This document shows positions 1 through 11,164 of a stretch of DNA of 64,000 bases, one piece after another. The translations under genes and the position numbers were made by a program. The stretch is from positions 255,632,001-255,696,000 of the forward strand of contig CM032228.1 in NCBI GenBank assembly GCA_019009955.1. Reading direction: 5' to 3'. Origin of the DNA: Riptortus pedestris. Its lineage: Eukaryota; Arthropoda; Insecta; Hemiptera; Alydidae. Positions within the stretch are counted from its first letter, which is position 1. Each line of letters begins with the position of its first letter. A model generated the notes under the pieces. It was not told the origin of the DNA. It did not search any database and saw nothing but the letters and a program-made list of their open reading frames with translations.

Positions 1-171
1 ATTCATACTGTGGACTCAATTGAGCTTCTGAAGCCCACATATAGTCGTTATAAAAATAATACAGTGACCATACTACCAGGCATATTTCATAACTTGAAAC
101 ACAATTAGTTTTTTTTTTTAGGTGATCATCGTATTTAATGTGACATTCATTGAAAATAAATCTTTTTACAG

Positions 172-333
172 GGCGACTCCGGAGGGCCGATGGTAATCCA
201 GCGCCCAGACAAGAGATGGCTGCTAGCAGGTGTCATATCGTGGGGGATAGGATGTGCGGAACCGAACCAGCCTGGGGTATACACCAGGATCTCACAGTTC
301 AGGCATTGGATAAACCAGATATTGCAGTTTTAA
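172..333 (+). CDS. Stubble-like trypsin-family serine protease, last coding exon
   Basis: The exon follows a clear acceptor (tttttacag, ending at 171) and reads 53 codons in phase 0 to TAA at 331-333. It opens with GDSGGP, the motif holding the catalytic serine of chymotrypsin-fold (S1) proteases. It continues with an ISWGIGCAE block, where the cysteine pairs with the disulfide near the S1 pocket, then PGVYTRI and a C-terminal W-I pair, all typical of the end of the catalytic domain. GIGCAE plus TRISQF is close to insect Stubble/serine proteinase stubble, a type II transmembrane protease that acts outside the cell in epithelial morphogenesis. This assignment is from remembered family features, not a search. 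The His and Asp of the triad and any transmembrane or clip domain lie upstream of the window. A clip-domain protease is the main alternative. Confidence 0.85.
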   Translation, partial: GDSGGPMVIQRPDKRWLLAGVISWGIGCAEPNQPGVYTRISQFRHWINQILQF

Positions 334-1590
334 TAACACACTGGTCGACAATTACAACGAATTTATTTTCACGCTCTGCTAACTCAGGAGAAAACTCCTT
401 CTGAAGCAGGCGAACGTTCCTCAACCCCTCAAGTTAGGGTTCCTCCAGCAAAGACCTTTGTGCCTTTTACTATTTATCGAAGTGTGTCTGGTAATGGTAT
501 ACAACTTTTAAGAACTATCTCATGAAGCATTGCTATAATATTCTAAGGAAAAGTTCCACTAATGACTAGTTTTTCTAAAGTAACTTCAAAAGTGTCAGGG
601 TAGTTTTAATAAAATAGCCTAACAGCTGCAACAATGTCACCACACAAAAGTTATTATTTTTCAGAGTATACTATTAAAGTTTCAATACTGCACTAAAACA
701 ATACAAATTATAAAATATAAAAACTTAATGTAGACACCAATAAAGTTCCTTACATTCCTATTAAATTAAAATTGATTTAATAAGTAAAATGTCCGGCTTC
801 ACTTAATTTAAAATAATTTCATTAATGCCATATCTACTTTCCAATACATCGAATCAAAAAATTCCATATAAAATGGCATTATAGATATTTTTATGATAAA
901 CAAAAAGGTTCGACACAAATCTTTTGTACCTCTAATAGGTACAAAAAAATTTGCAATTTTGTATTTTCGACTTTCTCTAAACCTCTCCTCCCTCTTTGTA
1001 AATTTTGATCGAAAGAGGAGGGCACAACTAGATGTTACAAAATCCTTTTATAAAAGCCCTTACAAAATTTTGTAACTCTAAGGCTAGCCGTTTTTTTATT
1101 TTTATATAAGAAACTAGTCGAATTAGGTTTAGGGATGGTCGAAATGGATAATTCTGTTCAAAATGAATGAACTGAAAACCAAAATGTTCCGCGGTTACAG
1201 TACTTCCTTTAATTTGTACAAGGAACACTTTTATGAAATGTTCAGAGAAAAAAAAATAAATAAAGTAAATAGCTCGTTGAAAATGGACTTTATTATAATT
1301 ATTCTTGAAACTGAAAAATTACGATTTTTGAGTTAGGGTGTTGTTGCAGCATATGGCTGATAAGTTGAGTGATAGAAGCCATGGTTCCATAATTATTATG
1401 ATGACAAGGAAGAAAGTTAAAAAAAAAAAAATTACATTCATATTGGATTTAAGAGTTCATTTTATTTTAAGCCTAATTGGTTCCATTGTGAACGAAATGT
1501 CCTCTAGGAGCTTATATTGACATAAATTTAAATTGCACGGAGAATGTTCTGGCACAGATATTGCTTTAAATCAGCTGACATTTAACTAAT
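334..1590. other. 3' UTR and intergenic DNA, no gene seen
   Basis: After the protease stop there is AT-rich sequence with no splice-bounded reading frame. A segment near 870-1000 resembles 8690-8790 (both hold tagatatttttatgataaa followed by related text), so it is probably an old dispersed repeat. The short open frames here have no coding character. Confidence 0.5.
608..613 (+). terminator. candidate poly(A) signal for the serine protease
   Basis: This is the first AATAAA downstream of the stop codon, 275 bases after TAA. The surroundings are AT-rich, so a chance match is possible and the real cleavage site is unknown. Confidence 0.35.
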
Positions 1591-1599
1591 CAGGAAAGA

Positions 1600-1647
1600 G
1601 GAAGAAAGTAAATTAAGTGTTTTTTTACACTTAATTTACTTTCTTCC
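1600..1647. repeat. perfect 21-bp inverted repeat with 6-base T loop
   Basis: Bases 1600-1620 and 1627-1647 are exact reverse complements, separated by TTTTTT. The arm begins GGAAGAAAGTAAATT. It could be the collapsed end of a foldback element, since an inverted Penelope-like pair starts 14 bases on. It is AT-rich and lacks the bulged arms expected of a microRNA precursor. Confidence 0.8.
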
Positions 1648-1660
1648 TTTTTTAATCTAA

Positions 1661-2075
1661 TTTATATATACTTCAAATTATATGGCAAGGGTCTCTAATA
1701 AAAAACATTTTTTTTGGTGCAAACTTTATTGAAACTGCCCTGCATGTTTCATGGTTTATTTGCCACCCCTTCAGGGGCTATCCCTTTTAAAAGAAAAATA
1801 TATATATATATAAAATTATTAATAACATTAATTTAACACATCCCTTAATAATTCTTTTGCTAGATATTGTATTAGTCCTACATCTATGACATATTTATTA
1901 AATATAATTACAAATTGCTACTTAAATTTCTGAAGTGCTTGTTTACCTTTTACATACGAGCCCCTGAAGAGCTGGCAAATAAGCCGCAAAACATGTAGGG
2001 CAGTTTCAATAAAGTTTGCACTGAAAAAAATGTTTTTTATTGGAGACCCTTGCAATAAAATTTGAAGAATATAAA
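1661..2075. repeat. inverted pair of Penelope-like element termini
   Basis: The left arm (about 1661-1790) and right arm (about 1950-2075) are diverged reverse complements of each other. Each holds GCAAGGGTCTC, an AATAAAAAACATTTTTT block, GCAAACTTTATTGAAACTG, then CCCTGCATG or CCCTACATG. The other side of each arm reads CCCCTGAAG, a short stem (GGTGG..ACC, or GGC..GCC) and a GAAAC or AAAAC box. That order resembles the degenerate hammerhead motif in the termini of Penelope-like elements. Related blocks lie at 5727-5930, 31590-31730 and 59150-59260, the last next to a GIY-YIG-like fragment. The family name is an inference. Confidence 0.55.
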
Positions 2076-2089
2076 AATAATATTGGGTT

Positions 2090-2848
2090 CAGAATAAGAA
2101 GAAATCTAATTTACTTTGGCATGTTTTTATCAAAATATTAAATTAGACCCTTTCGGATCATTGGCATATTTTAAAGATTTTATTTTATTATATATTATTA
2201 TTTTATTAACTTGGAAGTTTCCAAATAACTATTTCTTTACTTGTTTGTAAGAGTGGTTCATTCACTACTTATCTTAGATGAGTACTTATTTTTGTGATAT
2301 TAATTATGTAAATACTGTTAATATTTGTTAATTTTAAGCGTTAATAAATTATTTTATACCAAGGAAGAAACGCATCTGCTAGTTATATTTCATAAGGTGT
2401 TTTCTTTCTTACTTTTCGATTGGTCTAGTTCAAACTATCTACGTGCAATAATCGGGAAATAGGAATCTAAACCATGGAGTGTAACTTGTGGTAAAATTTA
2501 TTTATTTAATTTATAATTTATGTTATTTATTTCTTAGTATTTATTTGTAATTTTAAGGTGACTATTGTAAATAATTGAGAATAGAATTTATGTGTGATAA
2601 AAAAAAGATGCAATATTGTATTTATTTTTGATGAGGTATTTAAGAAAAATAAATGCTATTTATTGATATATTTACATGTTTCTATTTTGTAATTTCCCTG
2701 CTAATACAATAATAGAGGGAGAGGGGTACTTGGAATTTTTAATAAGCTGAATGCTTTTCTTTAATAATGATGGATACGTGAAAATCAAATTGGCAATTAT
2801 TTATGGACCACGCTTATGTATAAAATCAATCTTATTATAACTTTAGGT
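2090..2848. other. AT-rich intergenic DNA, nothing recognised
   Basis: Low-complexity A/T-rich sequence with scattered AATAAA-like hexamers. No reading frame, splice-bounded exon or repeat boundary was seen. Confidence 0.5.
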
Positions 2849-3076
2849 GGCTCAGGGTAGACATGCGAGTTAAAGCGTTGACCTTTATCTCACATGGTAA
2901 ACCTAGAGTGGCGAGTTTGATTCTTGCCTGAGCAAAGGAAATTATTTAGTGACGAAATTCATTAAATAACATCCTAAAATCCCACCCTGGCTATAAAAGG
3001 GTGGTAACCTGTAGATAACCCGCCCCAATTAGCCTAAGTTGCAAAAAGTGGGCGTTAATAAATAATAATAATATTA
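2849..3076 (+). repeat. tRNA-derived SINE, near full length
   Basis: The head has Pol III promoter-like boxes: a box A-like stretch around GTTAAAGCG and a box B GAGTTTGATTCTTGC, close to GGTTCGANTCC. The body runs through ATCCTAAAATCCCACC and GGGTGGTAACC and ends in an ATAATAAT tail. Eight further copies or fragments of the same family occur in this window. It is a retroposon head, not a functional tRNA: no seven-base acceptor stem pairs and the sequence has diverged. Confidence 0.8.
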
Positions 3077-3655
3077 TAACTTTAATTGCCTATAAAATCT
3101 AATATAAACATAGTTTCTCTTGTACGAATGTTAACCAAGATATTTGGATTTCTTTAGTTTTCAGCCATCAATAAACCACCGCTCTTACAAATGTCATATT
3201 AACAATAAAATGATATATTGAGATCTCTTTGTTCTAAGCTTAAATACGAAATATTATTTTTAAGAGACCTTTATTATGCGAGACACATGCAAATTCCTTG
3301 TATGATGACATCATGAATTAAGATTTTCCTTTCTTGTCTCAAAAATGTTTATTGGATCTACACCATACAAGATATTCAACTGTTTCAGACATCACTGAAG
3401 ATCATATTTTTATTGGCTGAAATCAGATGAGGAATAAGGGGGGTTTAGAGGGAGGAGAATTCGAAAATACCTCTGTCATTATGGGTCGTAAAATGTTATA
3501 GAATCAATGTTGTTAAACTATGGTTGTTCTACAATTGGTGTTGTATGCATTTTGTTGTAACTCAAATATTAAGCCAGTAATTCTTGTTTTCAGTCATAAG
3601 ATGAGGTCATTAGTGTATCTTACCAACTCTGAGAAATCTGTTTAGTTTACACAGA
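3077..3655 (-). repeat. family A fragments, two degenerate copies in tandem
   Basis: This holds recognisable family A blocks: TAACCAAGATATTTGG, the TTTTCAGCC..TAAACC block, ATACGAAATATT, then GGGGGGTTTAGAGGGAGG, and finally GAGAAATCTGTTTAGTTTAC at 3628-3650, which is the mutated end. The order of blocks shows two overlapping partial copies in the same orientation. Confidence 0.6.
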
Positions 3656-3659
3656 TTCT

Positions 3660-5085
3660 ACAAAGCAAGAGACACAGTTATAGGCCAAACATATTGTACA
3701 AGGCCTTCATTTTATTTTCAAGTAAAGACACCTGGTCTTGGGGACACTTCCTCCATCTTATCTTTAAGACCATTTGTTTAGCCAGAGCCAGGAGAATAAA
3801 TAGGTCAGCTTCTCTCTCGAGAATTAAATGATAATCTTGAGTAATACTCCAAACGGGAAACCTTACAGAAATATTAAAGAAAAACATTTTTTTTTGGCAA
3901 AGTAGTGCATTATTCAACAGAGAAATCTCCTTAATTTAGGATAAGTATTATTGACTTGTGGATCAAATGAAATAATCAAAACAGAGAGAGAGAAGAGTGA
4001 GAAGGGGAGAGGGAGCGAGCGAAGGAGAGGGAGAGAGAGAGAGAGAGAGGGGGAGAGAGATTAAAACACATTTTCCACATAACATTGATCTTTTCCCTGC
4101 TAAAAGAAATAATTATTTATGTATATTAGCTTTTATCCAGATTTTTAGTAAGCCAGCCATAGAAATTCATTGAGTTTGAAGAAGAAAGGAGTGAATAAGG
4201 AAAAGAAATACACCAAAATATCTGAGTTTAAACAATTTATTAGAATATAACTGAAAGAGGAAAAAATATCAAATCTATATCCGTACGCTTCTAGGCATTT
4301 TAAAATTAAAGTAACATTAACTGGAGTTCTTATCAGTCTATTGGTTTCCTTAAAAATTAATTAAAGCAAATATCATTTGTAATTGTCTTTCTAATATCAA
4401 AATTCATTGAACATATGCGACTTGAAAATGACATTAACTTAGGTGCATGAGAATAGAAGATAAAGAAAGAAAGAAATGATAATACCTAAGATAGGGTTCA
4501 CTATTACAAAAAGACCACATTAAAAAGGTTTATAGGGCAAGTACAAATTCTCTATTACTCTAATAACTAGCATGCGAATAAATTATTTCTTTGATAAAAA
4601 TTAAGTACTTTTATTCCTAATGATTATCATTATAAAAGATATGTTAATTGCTGATCCCAGATAGCAGAGACATATAATTTTTCTTCCTTCTAATAATAAT
4701 TGTCCTCAGACATTTTAATCTGCAATAGTAAATATAATAATTGATAACAATATGTTTATTAGTAATTGATAAAAGTATTTGTTTCTAATTAACCTTAATG
4801 AATAGTTTATTTTATTTATGGTTACAGCACCATTTAGTATTAATGACTAGATAGCTGAAATCAGGAGTAACCAACAAATGTTTATCTGATGTCAAAAACT
4901 GTCCATCGTTCTTCAAATAGAATGCACTTTATGCGGAAAATTGTACACAATTACCTATAATCGTTGGATAAATTGTTGGGAATCAGCTTAGTTGGTGGAA
5001 AAAAGAATTGGTAAATAAATATAAAAATATAAAATAAATAGATATAATAAATAAAATAGAAATAAAATTAGTAAAATAAAGATCA
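3660..5085. other. intergenic DNA with (GA)n tract
   Basis: A purine-rich GAGA tract occupies about 3983-4060. The remainder is AT-rich. A minus-strand open frame at 3678-3917 has a somewhat protein-like composition, but I could not match it to any family and it has no start or splice support. Confidence 0.5.
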
Positions 5086-5099
5086 TGCTCATTAATATC

Positions 5100-5512
5100 C
5101 AATGATAGAGGGGTTTAGAGGAAGGAACTTCGAAAATTTGAAATATCTAAGTTATTATATATCATATAAAAAAATTATATGGGACCAATATTATTGCAAA
5201 TGTAATGTTCTATAAGTGTTGTTTTATATATATGTTTTCTCTATCCTCAATATTAACCGAGATATTGGCACTTTTTTAGTAAACTTTCAGTCACCACATT
5301 TTAAAAGAAAAAGATATGTCATGAAACATGTTATTACAATATGGTTTTCAACGGTCCTTTGTTATGTGAGATAAATGCCAATAGTTAGTGATGACATCAT
5401 CAATTAAGATTTCATTTTTTGAAATAGAGAATATATGCTGAGATAAATAGTGTGTCATGTCAACATGTGGAAAATCTGCTTAGTTTTCCTTGCCCCTGCG
5501 TCACAGGCTTTT
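5100..5512 (-). repeat. family A, truncated copy
   Basis: The copy begins inside the element at the GGGGTTTAGAGGAAGG block and runs to AAAATCTGCTTAGTTTTCC followed by GCCCCTGCGTCACAGGC and poly-T, the hairpin-bearing end. The segment carrying the palindromic end is missing. Confidence 0.7.
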
Positions 5513-5726
5513 TGGTTTTATTTAATCCAATCATGTATCTTCAAATTTTAAATTTAGGCAATATCGAAAAATAATGATCAAATATGGTAAAGATCAACAA
5601 AGTCATACACAAAAAAGAAAAATAAATGTTCTAAATTATAATTTTTAATTCATCTGTTATATTACCTAAATTTAAAATATGTAAATACATCATATATTAA
5701 TTTTTAGTTCGATACTGAAGTAGACA

Positions 5727-5930
5727 TTTTTTTTATTGGAAAATCTTGGCTCTACTTAGCACGATAAACTTCTGCTTGTGGAAAAAAGTCAACGCCATGA
5801 AAAGTCCATACTTGAGCCCGTATCCAGAAGGTCCTGTCTCCATAGTGTAGTAATGTTCAATTGTGAATAAATTGTGCTCCTGAAGAAGTGTCCTATGGCA
5901 TGAAACATGTAGAACCATTAAAAACAATAA
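5727..5930 (+). repeat. Penelope-like terminal segment
   Basis: It contains CTCCTGAAGAAGTG, a short self-pairing stem (TCC tat GGC-like) and ATGAAACATGTAG, the same motif order as the family at 1661-2075, although the rest of the sequence has diverged. It is probably a different subfamily of the same class. No coding domain is present. Confidence 0.45.
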
Positions 5931-5990
5931 TGGGGAGTTTGGTATTGACCTTTTGCCACAAGCTGAAGTTCATTCATATTTTCAAATTAA

Positions 5991-6209
5991 CTTATTTATT
6001 AACGTCCACTTTTTGCAACTATTGCTAATTGGGACGGGCTATCAACATGTTATCACCCTTTTCTACCCAGGGCGTGACTAAGGATTTTATTTAATGAATT
6101 CCGTCACTAAATAAATTCCTTTGCCCAGGCGGGAATCGAACTCGCTATTCTAGGTTTACCATTTGAGATTAAGGTCAATGCTTTAACTCACATGGCTAGC
6201 CTGAACCCC
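5991..6209 (-). repeat. tRNA-derived SINE, near full length
   Basis: This is a reverse-complement copy of the family at 2849-3076. On the minus strand it begins with the head GGTTCAGGCTAGCC, has a good box B (GAGTTCGATTCCCGCC) and ends with the AATAAATAAG tail. It is one of the best-preserved internal promoters of the family in this window. Confidence 0.8.
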
Positions 6210-7760
6210 TATCAAATTTTTTTTTTATTTATTTGTTTTGTTCAAAATTGTTTATGAATTCTAATTTGGATACATTTGTTTTACCACTAAAGAAGATTGT
6301 CAAGTGAAGTCAATATGCTATAAAGTAAGCATATTTCTTTCTATAAAGTGTTCTGTTTGTCAGCCGATTCCCAATTATCCATCCAACAATTCGTGGCTCA
6401 CTATTTTCTTCTATTATGCAAATAGTTATAATCTTAGTAGACGTTTAGATAGTTATAAAATGGCACGACATTTTTAAATCCGGTTTTAAATCAATAATAA
6501 TCTATTCAAATAGCCATATTTCTTTATTCAAAATGAGAGAAGAAATATTTTTGGGCAAGAAGCTATGAAAGCTTGACACACACGACTTTTATCAGAAGGT
6601 TCTTTCTTATGACATTCTCAATCAAAATAAATAGTTTCTTTGATCTAGAAGCATCTCCACTGACACACAATGCTGAGTCAGCAGTGATTGTGGATACATC
6701 CTTTCAGTAAAAACAACTCCATTTACATATAAAGGATATTTATCAAAATACCTCTCAAAATGACAGCTGACTTTTTAGTTTTCTTCATGCAACTACTTAA
6801 ATACTGCCATCAAAATCTATGCCTGTCTTACTGTAAATTTAACCTCATAATAAAGATTTCCAAAACTTTATCCAGTGTGGGCTTTCTTGCTTAGAGATTC
6901 CTTTAGACCAGCTACTCCTGAATTCCCACATTTAATCCAAATACCAATCCATGTGAGCGAATTTAATTCCCCAGCGCTACACTCCTTGAAGAACCTGCAC
7001 CTTTGCAAGAGCCATTCACACAAATTCTACAGATCTTTAAGCCACCATAACCTTGGCCTAATTCCTTCTGATACACAAGTATTTTCCTAGCCTGCTGGGC
7101 ACTGTTCTTTCAAGCCCACAGTCTTCTGGCACTTTATACAATAGCATTTACAACAGGTTAAGTTTAAAAATCCTCATTACCAAGGTCCAAATCACCATTT
7201 AGTATATGATCAGTTCTGCAAGAGGTTCTTGAAGCAGAGAACTTTCTGCAGGGTATAGAATTATCCGGTCCTTCCAAGCATTCACACTCTAATCTCAACT
7301 TCTGTTATTACAAGTAAATAACGCTATTACATTATATTAGTAAATTCAAGGAGAATCATTAACTGCTGTTTACTTAAGAGTAATTCTGTGCTCAATATCA
7401 ATTAAATCGGTTTTATGGAGGCTAAAAAAATTCAATATCTACATGTAAAATTGATATAAAACACTCCTGATTTAAAGATTAAAAAGACAGTATCAAAATT
7501 TATATTTAATAAAAATATTGTATTTTGTGGAAATATTAATTACATTTTACTGCCTTCTAGGATATATTTTCTGACACAAAGACCCTCCAATGTATACACA
7601 CAACGAGAACATTAATACATCAGTTTTAGACTTTTCAAAATTCGAATTACTCCTTAGTTAATGCTTGGCTACGTTAAAGGAATTATTCCAAAACCTTTTT
7701 CTATACCATTATTTTTTTCTGTTTGGATAACGTTAAACGTGCTTGTGGAACAACCTTACA
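6210..7760. other. intergenic DNA of mixed composition, unassigned
   Basis: The stretch 6540-7300 is noticeably less AT-rich than its surroundings and includes an open frame at 6875-7090 (+). The segment may be the body of an unidentified transposon, but I recognise no domain and no terminal repeats. A perfect Maf-type palindrome lies at 6671-6683. Confidence 0.4.
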
Positions 7761-7765
7761 AAACA

Positions 7766-7873
7766 TTTTCAGCTATTGAGGTTGTACTCATGATGCAATT
7801 TTCAAAAATTTTCTTCAAATCTCCATCGATCCTACTAAGGATATGGCGACAAAAATGAAGACTGTTCAAAATG

Positions 7874-7935
<62 letters not shown>

Positions 7936-8577
7936 CTGTAATTTCTCTAGTGGTTGCAATTTTTGTTTAATCGTTCCCAAATTTGATATTTAACCGTTTT
8001 ATGTAAAAAGAAAGTTCGTTAATGGCTAAAACCAGAACAGTAGGAGGAGAGGGAGGTTTAGGGTGGGGAATTTTGAAAATTTGAATTATCTCTGTTATTA
8101 TATTGAAAAAGTGTTTACAACCAATCTTCTTGTAAATTTAATGATTTAATAATTTTGACTCGTCTAAGCTTTTACTTTGTGAGATATATCCAAAATTCTT
8201 TAGTTCTTGGACTATTAAAATTTGAGTTATTAAAATACAAATTATTCTGATTCGTTATAAATTGTAGTACTAGATTTAGTAAGTTTGCAATAAAGTTAAT
8301 GTGTTATATTCAGATATATATCAGTAATTGTTTTTCTTTCCGGTGAAGAATATGCCCATCTATCTCTTCAGCTCTGAGTGGTTGGCAGACCTACTTGTTT
8401 ACAATTCAGAAGCCGTTTCCATTGGGAGCTTATTAAAATTAACTGAATGAGTTTTCATTACCGTTTGTATTTGCTCATGGTGGTTTTAAGTGTTAGCAGT
8501 TTGCAGATTTCTCTATTGTAAAACTTCACATGGGAAATCTGCTTAGTTTACGCAGCCCCTGTGTGACGGACTTTTTT
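7766..8577 (-). repeat. family A, long copy lacking its palindromic tip
   Basis: The copy starts at CAGCTATTGAGG, just inside the palindrome. It has the (TA)n tract after ATGTCCATCGATCC (7879-7931), then TTTGTCTGT, the GGGAGGTTTAGGG block and CTTCCGGTGAAG. It ends GGGAAATCTGCTTAG, then CGCAGCCCCTGTG, GACGGAC and poly-T. Nearly all internal blocks of the family are kept. Confidence 0.8.
7879..7931. repeat. (TA)n microsatellite inside family A
   Basis: Pure TA repeat at the characteristic internal site of family A, immediately followed by TTTGTCTG. The open frames across it are translations of the repeat and not genes. Confidence 0.9.
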
Positions 8578-8579
8578 AA

Positions 8580-9535
8580 AATTAAGATAAGCTCTGCCTG
8601 TTTGTGAGAGTTTACGATTTCTCCCAAATTGTTTTTGTTTTACTTTTCATGCATTAAAGCAAATTCACTTCTCTACAAACAGATCAAAAAATGTTATAAA
8701 ACATATTTTGTAGATATTTTTATGATAAAAAAATATTCTATTCAAATCTTCTTCATCTCTAATGGACACAAAGAAATTTGCAATTTTAGAAGATTTTCAC
8801 CCTAGGCATGTTTAGTTATCAAAATAAAACTACTATGGTAAAAAGAGTCTGAAAAACCACTGAAGAAACACATAAACTGATAGAGAAAAAACTAGGTGTC
8901 AAATTTTGGAGTTTTGGAATTTGTACAGTACGAGGCTAAAACTATCTTTCTCAAGTTGTTCAAAAGTTATCACATTTTGAATATGAGCTTAGATGCAAAG
9001 TCTAAAACTGTTGATTTATTCCATGTGTGTTTATATTCTTTATAAATAAAAACCAAAATCACATCTTTCGGAGATAGTATGTAAGTATAATAATAGCACC
9101 ATTGTAATAAAGCTGTGGAAATGGATTTTACAAAACAAATACAAATAAACATTTTATGCCAACAAGGAACATTACACAACAAATTTCAGCAACATTATAC
9201 TACTTACTGAATTCTAAAATTCCCTTAAAAAAGAACTAATTTAATGGATTAGTGGATTAATCTGACATATAAACAAATAGAGATTCCTTACAATTTTCAC
9301 TATTTTAAATAATAATTAAAAAATGAAAATATAAATCAGAATAACTTTTAGTTAGGAGCTCGTTGTTTGAAACCTGACATAAGGCCTAGTTTAGAGATTG
9401 CTACCTTCAGTAAATAATGTGGCAGTTATGTATCCACACATTATCCATATATATATATATTAATGTCATTGTTTCATTATTCAGAACCAATTCAAGCTCA
9501 TCATAAAATATAGATCTAATAAACATTTTTGACTT
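8580..9535. other. intergenic DNA, nothing recognised
   Basis: AT-rich sequence with one old repeat resemblance at 8690-8790 (related to 870-1000). No splice-bounded exon or intact transposon end was found. Confidence 0.45.
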
Positions 9536-9539
9536 AAAA

Positions 9540-10112
9540 AAATAAAATCTTAATTCAAGATATCACCACATGATAATATATCTCACATTCTAAAGCTCTC
9601 TTGAAAACAATATTTGGTATTTATGCTTAGAATAAAGCGAATCACGATATAACAACCCATTGTTAATATGACTTGAATAAAGAGGAGTTTAATGAAAGAT
9701 TCAAAACTAAAAAAAAAATGCAAATATCTCGGTTAGTAATCAAGGTAGTGAAAACATGTATATAACATCATTTATAGAAAATTAAATTTGCAATAAGATT
9801 GGTTCTATACATTTTTTTGATTCGATTTACAATTACAGAGATATTTTAAATCTTCCAGTTTGATTTCAGTTGTTAATGAACTTGATCTCTCTCTTTGTTT
9901 TGCATGAAACACTTATTTATCGAGTTTTGTGAAAATTGCAACCGCAAGAGTGGTATCAGGAAAGTATATATATATATATATATATATATATTTGAACGGA
10001 ACCTATTTTTGTCATCTCCTATGTAGTATTGATGGTCTTTTGAGGGTATTTTTTGAAAATTGTGTCATGCATGAGTACAACCTCAACAGTTGATTTCTCC
10101 TAAGGGATATCT
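9540..10112 (+). repeat. family A copy missing the hairpin end
   Basis: The family blocks run from ATATCACCACATGATAA, AATATTTGGTATTTATGC and GGTTAGTAATCAAG through a (TA)n tract (9965-9991) to GTCATCTCCTATG, GAGTACAACCTCAAC and TGATTTCTCCTAAGGG, the degenerate palindromic end. The left end is truncated. Confidence 0.75.
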
Positions 10113-10127
10113 TCTAGTACCATATAG

Positions 10128-10289
10128 TTACGGAATAGTCAGACATTTTAAACTACATTATTTGGGGGGGGGCAGCTTTTACCAGGTTGAAGATGGCAGC
10201 GCTAAAAGTAGTAGGCTCTTTATGAAATGAATTCTAATGGCAGGTTTCTTCTTCTAAAGTGTAGTTTAATATATGCGACTATTCCATAA
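10128..10289. mobile_element. small MITE with ~30-bp terminal inverted repeats
   Basis: The left end TTACGGAATAGTC and right end GACTATTCCATAA are inverted, and similarity continues into AAACTACA on both sides, so the arms are about 30 bases with a few mismatches. The 162-bp body contains a G9 run and a CTTCTTCTAAAG block but no coding potential. It lies at the outer edge of the neighbouring family A copy. The superfamily is not assigned. Confidence 0.6.
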
Positions 10290-11160
10290 TTATGTGGAAG
10301 TTTGATACAGTGACACCGACATAGATGGATATTGTATGCTACGTTGAGAGCACATGGTTGCTTCAGTTTTTACAGAAGAATGTTTAGCCCAAATGTCAGG
10401 CTTTATCCACATGTTAGCTCCTACCTTTTTAGAAAGAGCCACCTTTTCTCAGTTACAACTCTGCAATTTCTTCATGTCTAATAAAATAAAAAAGAATATA
10501 TATATTTTTTAAGTGGCTAGAACATTCTTATGATTCTAGTATCACAGATGCATTTTGCCTATTTTCCAGTATTTTGAAGATATTATCCATGCCCCATGAA
10601 CACCACACACCCGATATAGGCTCAGAAGGAAGAAAAATATTTCATTAAAAAAAATAATAGCGAAATAATATAAAAAGTGCCTCTGCTTGGATTTACCATT
10701 GAAATTTGAATGGATAAAAACTAGCTGATATAAACAGCTCGTTCTGATAGAGAGGAGAAGAAACTGTTGAACAAAATAATAGGCTGACAGCAGTTTCAAA
10801 GTCAGTCTTTTGCAAAGGGATTTTGAAATTTGATCCATTTGAAAAGAGAAATATTTTACAAATCATAACAAACTCAGTTTTTAATATATAAAAATAAAAT
10901 AATACATGTGATAACAAGTACATATAGATCACTTAAAGCAATAATAAAAGCAGAAACAAGTTGCTTAAACACTTATTTACAACATTACTTAATTAAACTA
11001 CTAACATCGAAAATCTAAAATACATCTAGCAGTGAAAGTAAGCCACTTAATTTTCAACATATATTTATTAATTAATATTTTCAACGTTACGTGAAAAGAA
11101 ATTTTCTATGTAACCACTTCAGTAATATTGACTGAAGTCTGTCATGTAGGGACAGCTTAA
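10290..11160. other. intergenic DNA, unassigned
   Basis: It contains a slightly GC-richer block (10300-10490) that ends in TAATAAAATAAA, like the 3' end of a transcript or retroelement, but no open frame matches a known family. The rest is AT-rich. Confidence 0.35.
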
Positions 11161-11164
11161 AATA

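Noticed and set aside
150..404. 84-codon frame overlapping the protease exon
   Set aside because: It is an out-of-frame shadow of the GDSGGP exon and starts inside the intron.
2849..2935. Functional tRNA gene
   Set aside because: Box A and B are present, but there is no cloverleaf with a proper acceptor stem, and nine related copies with a common non-tRNA body show it is a SINE head.
3678..3917. 79-codon minus-strand frame
   Set aside because: Somewhat protein-like, but no family match, no upstream signals, and surrounded by decayed repeats.
6875..7090. 71-codon open frame in GC-richer DNA
   Set aside because: Protein-like composition, but no recognised domain, no splice support and no repeat partner in the window. 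Left as unassigned sequence.
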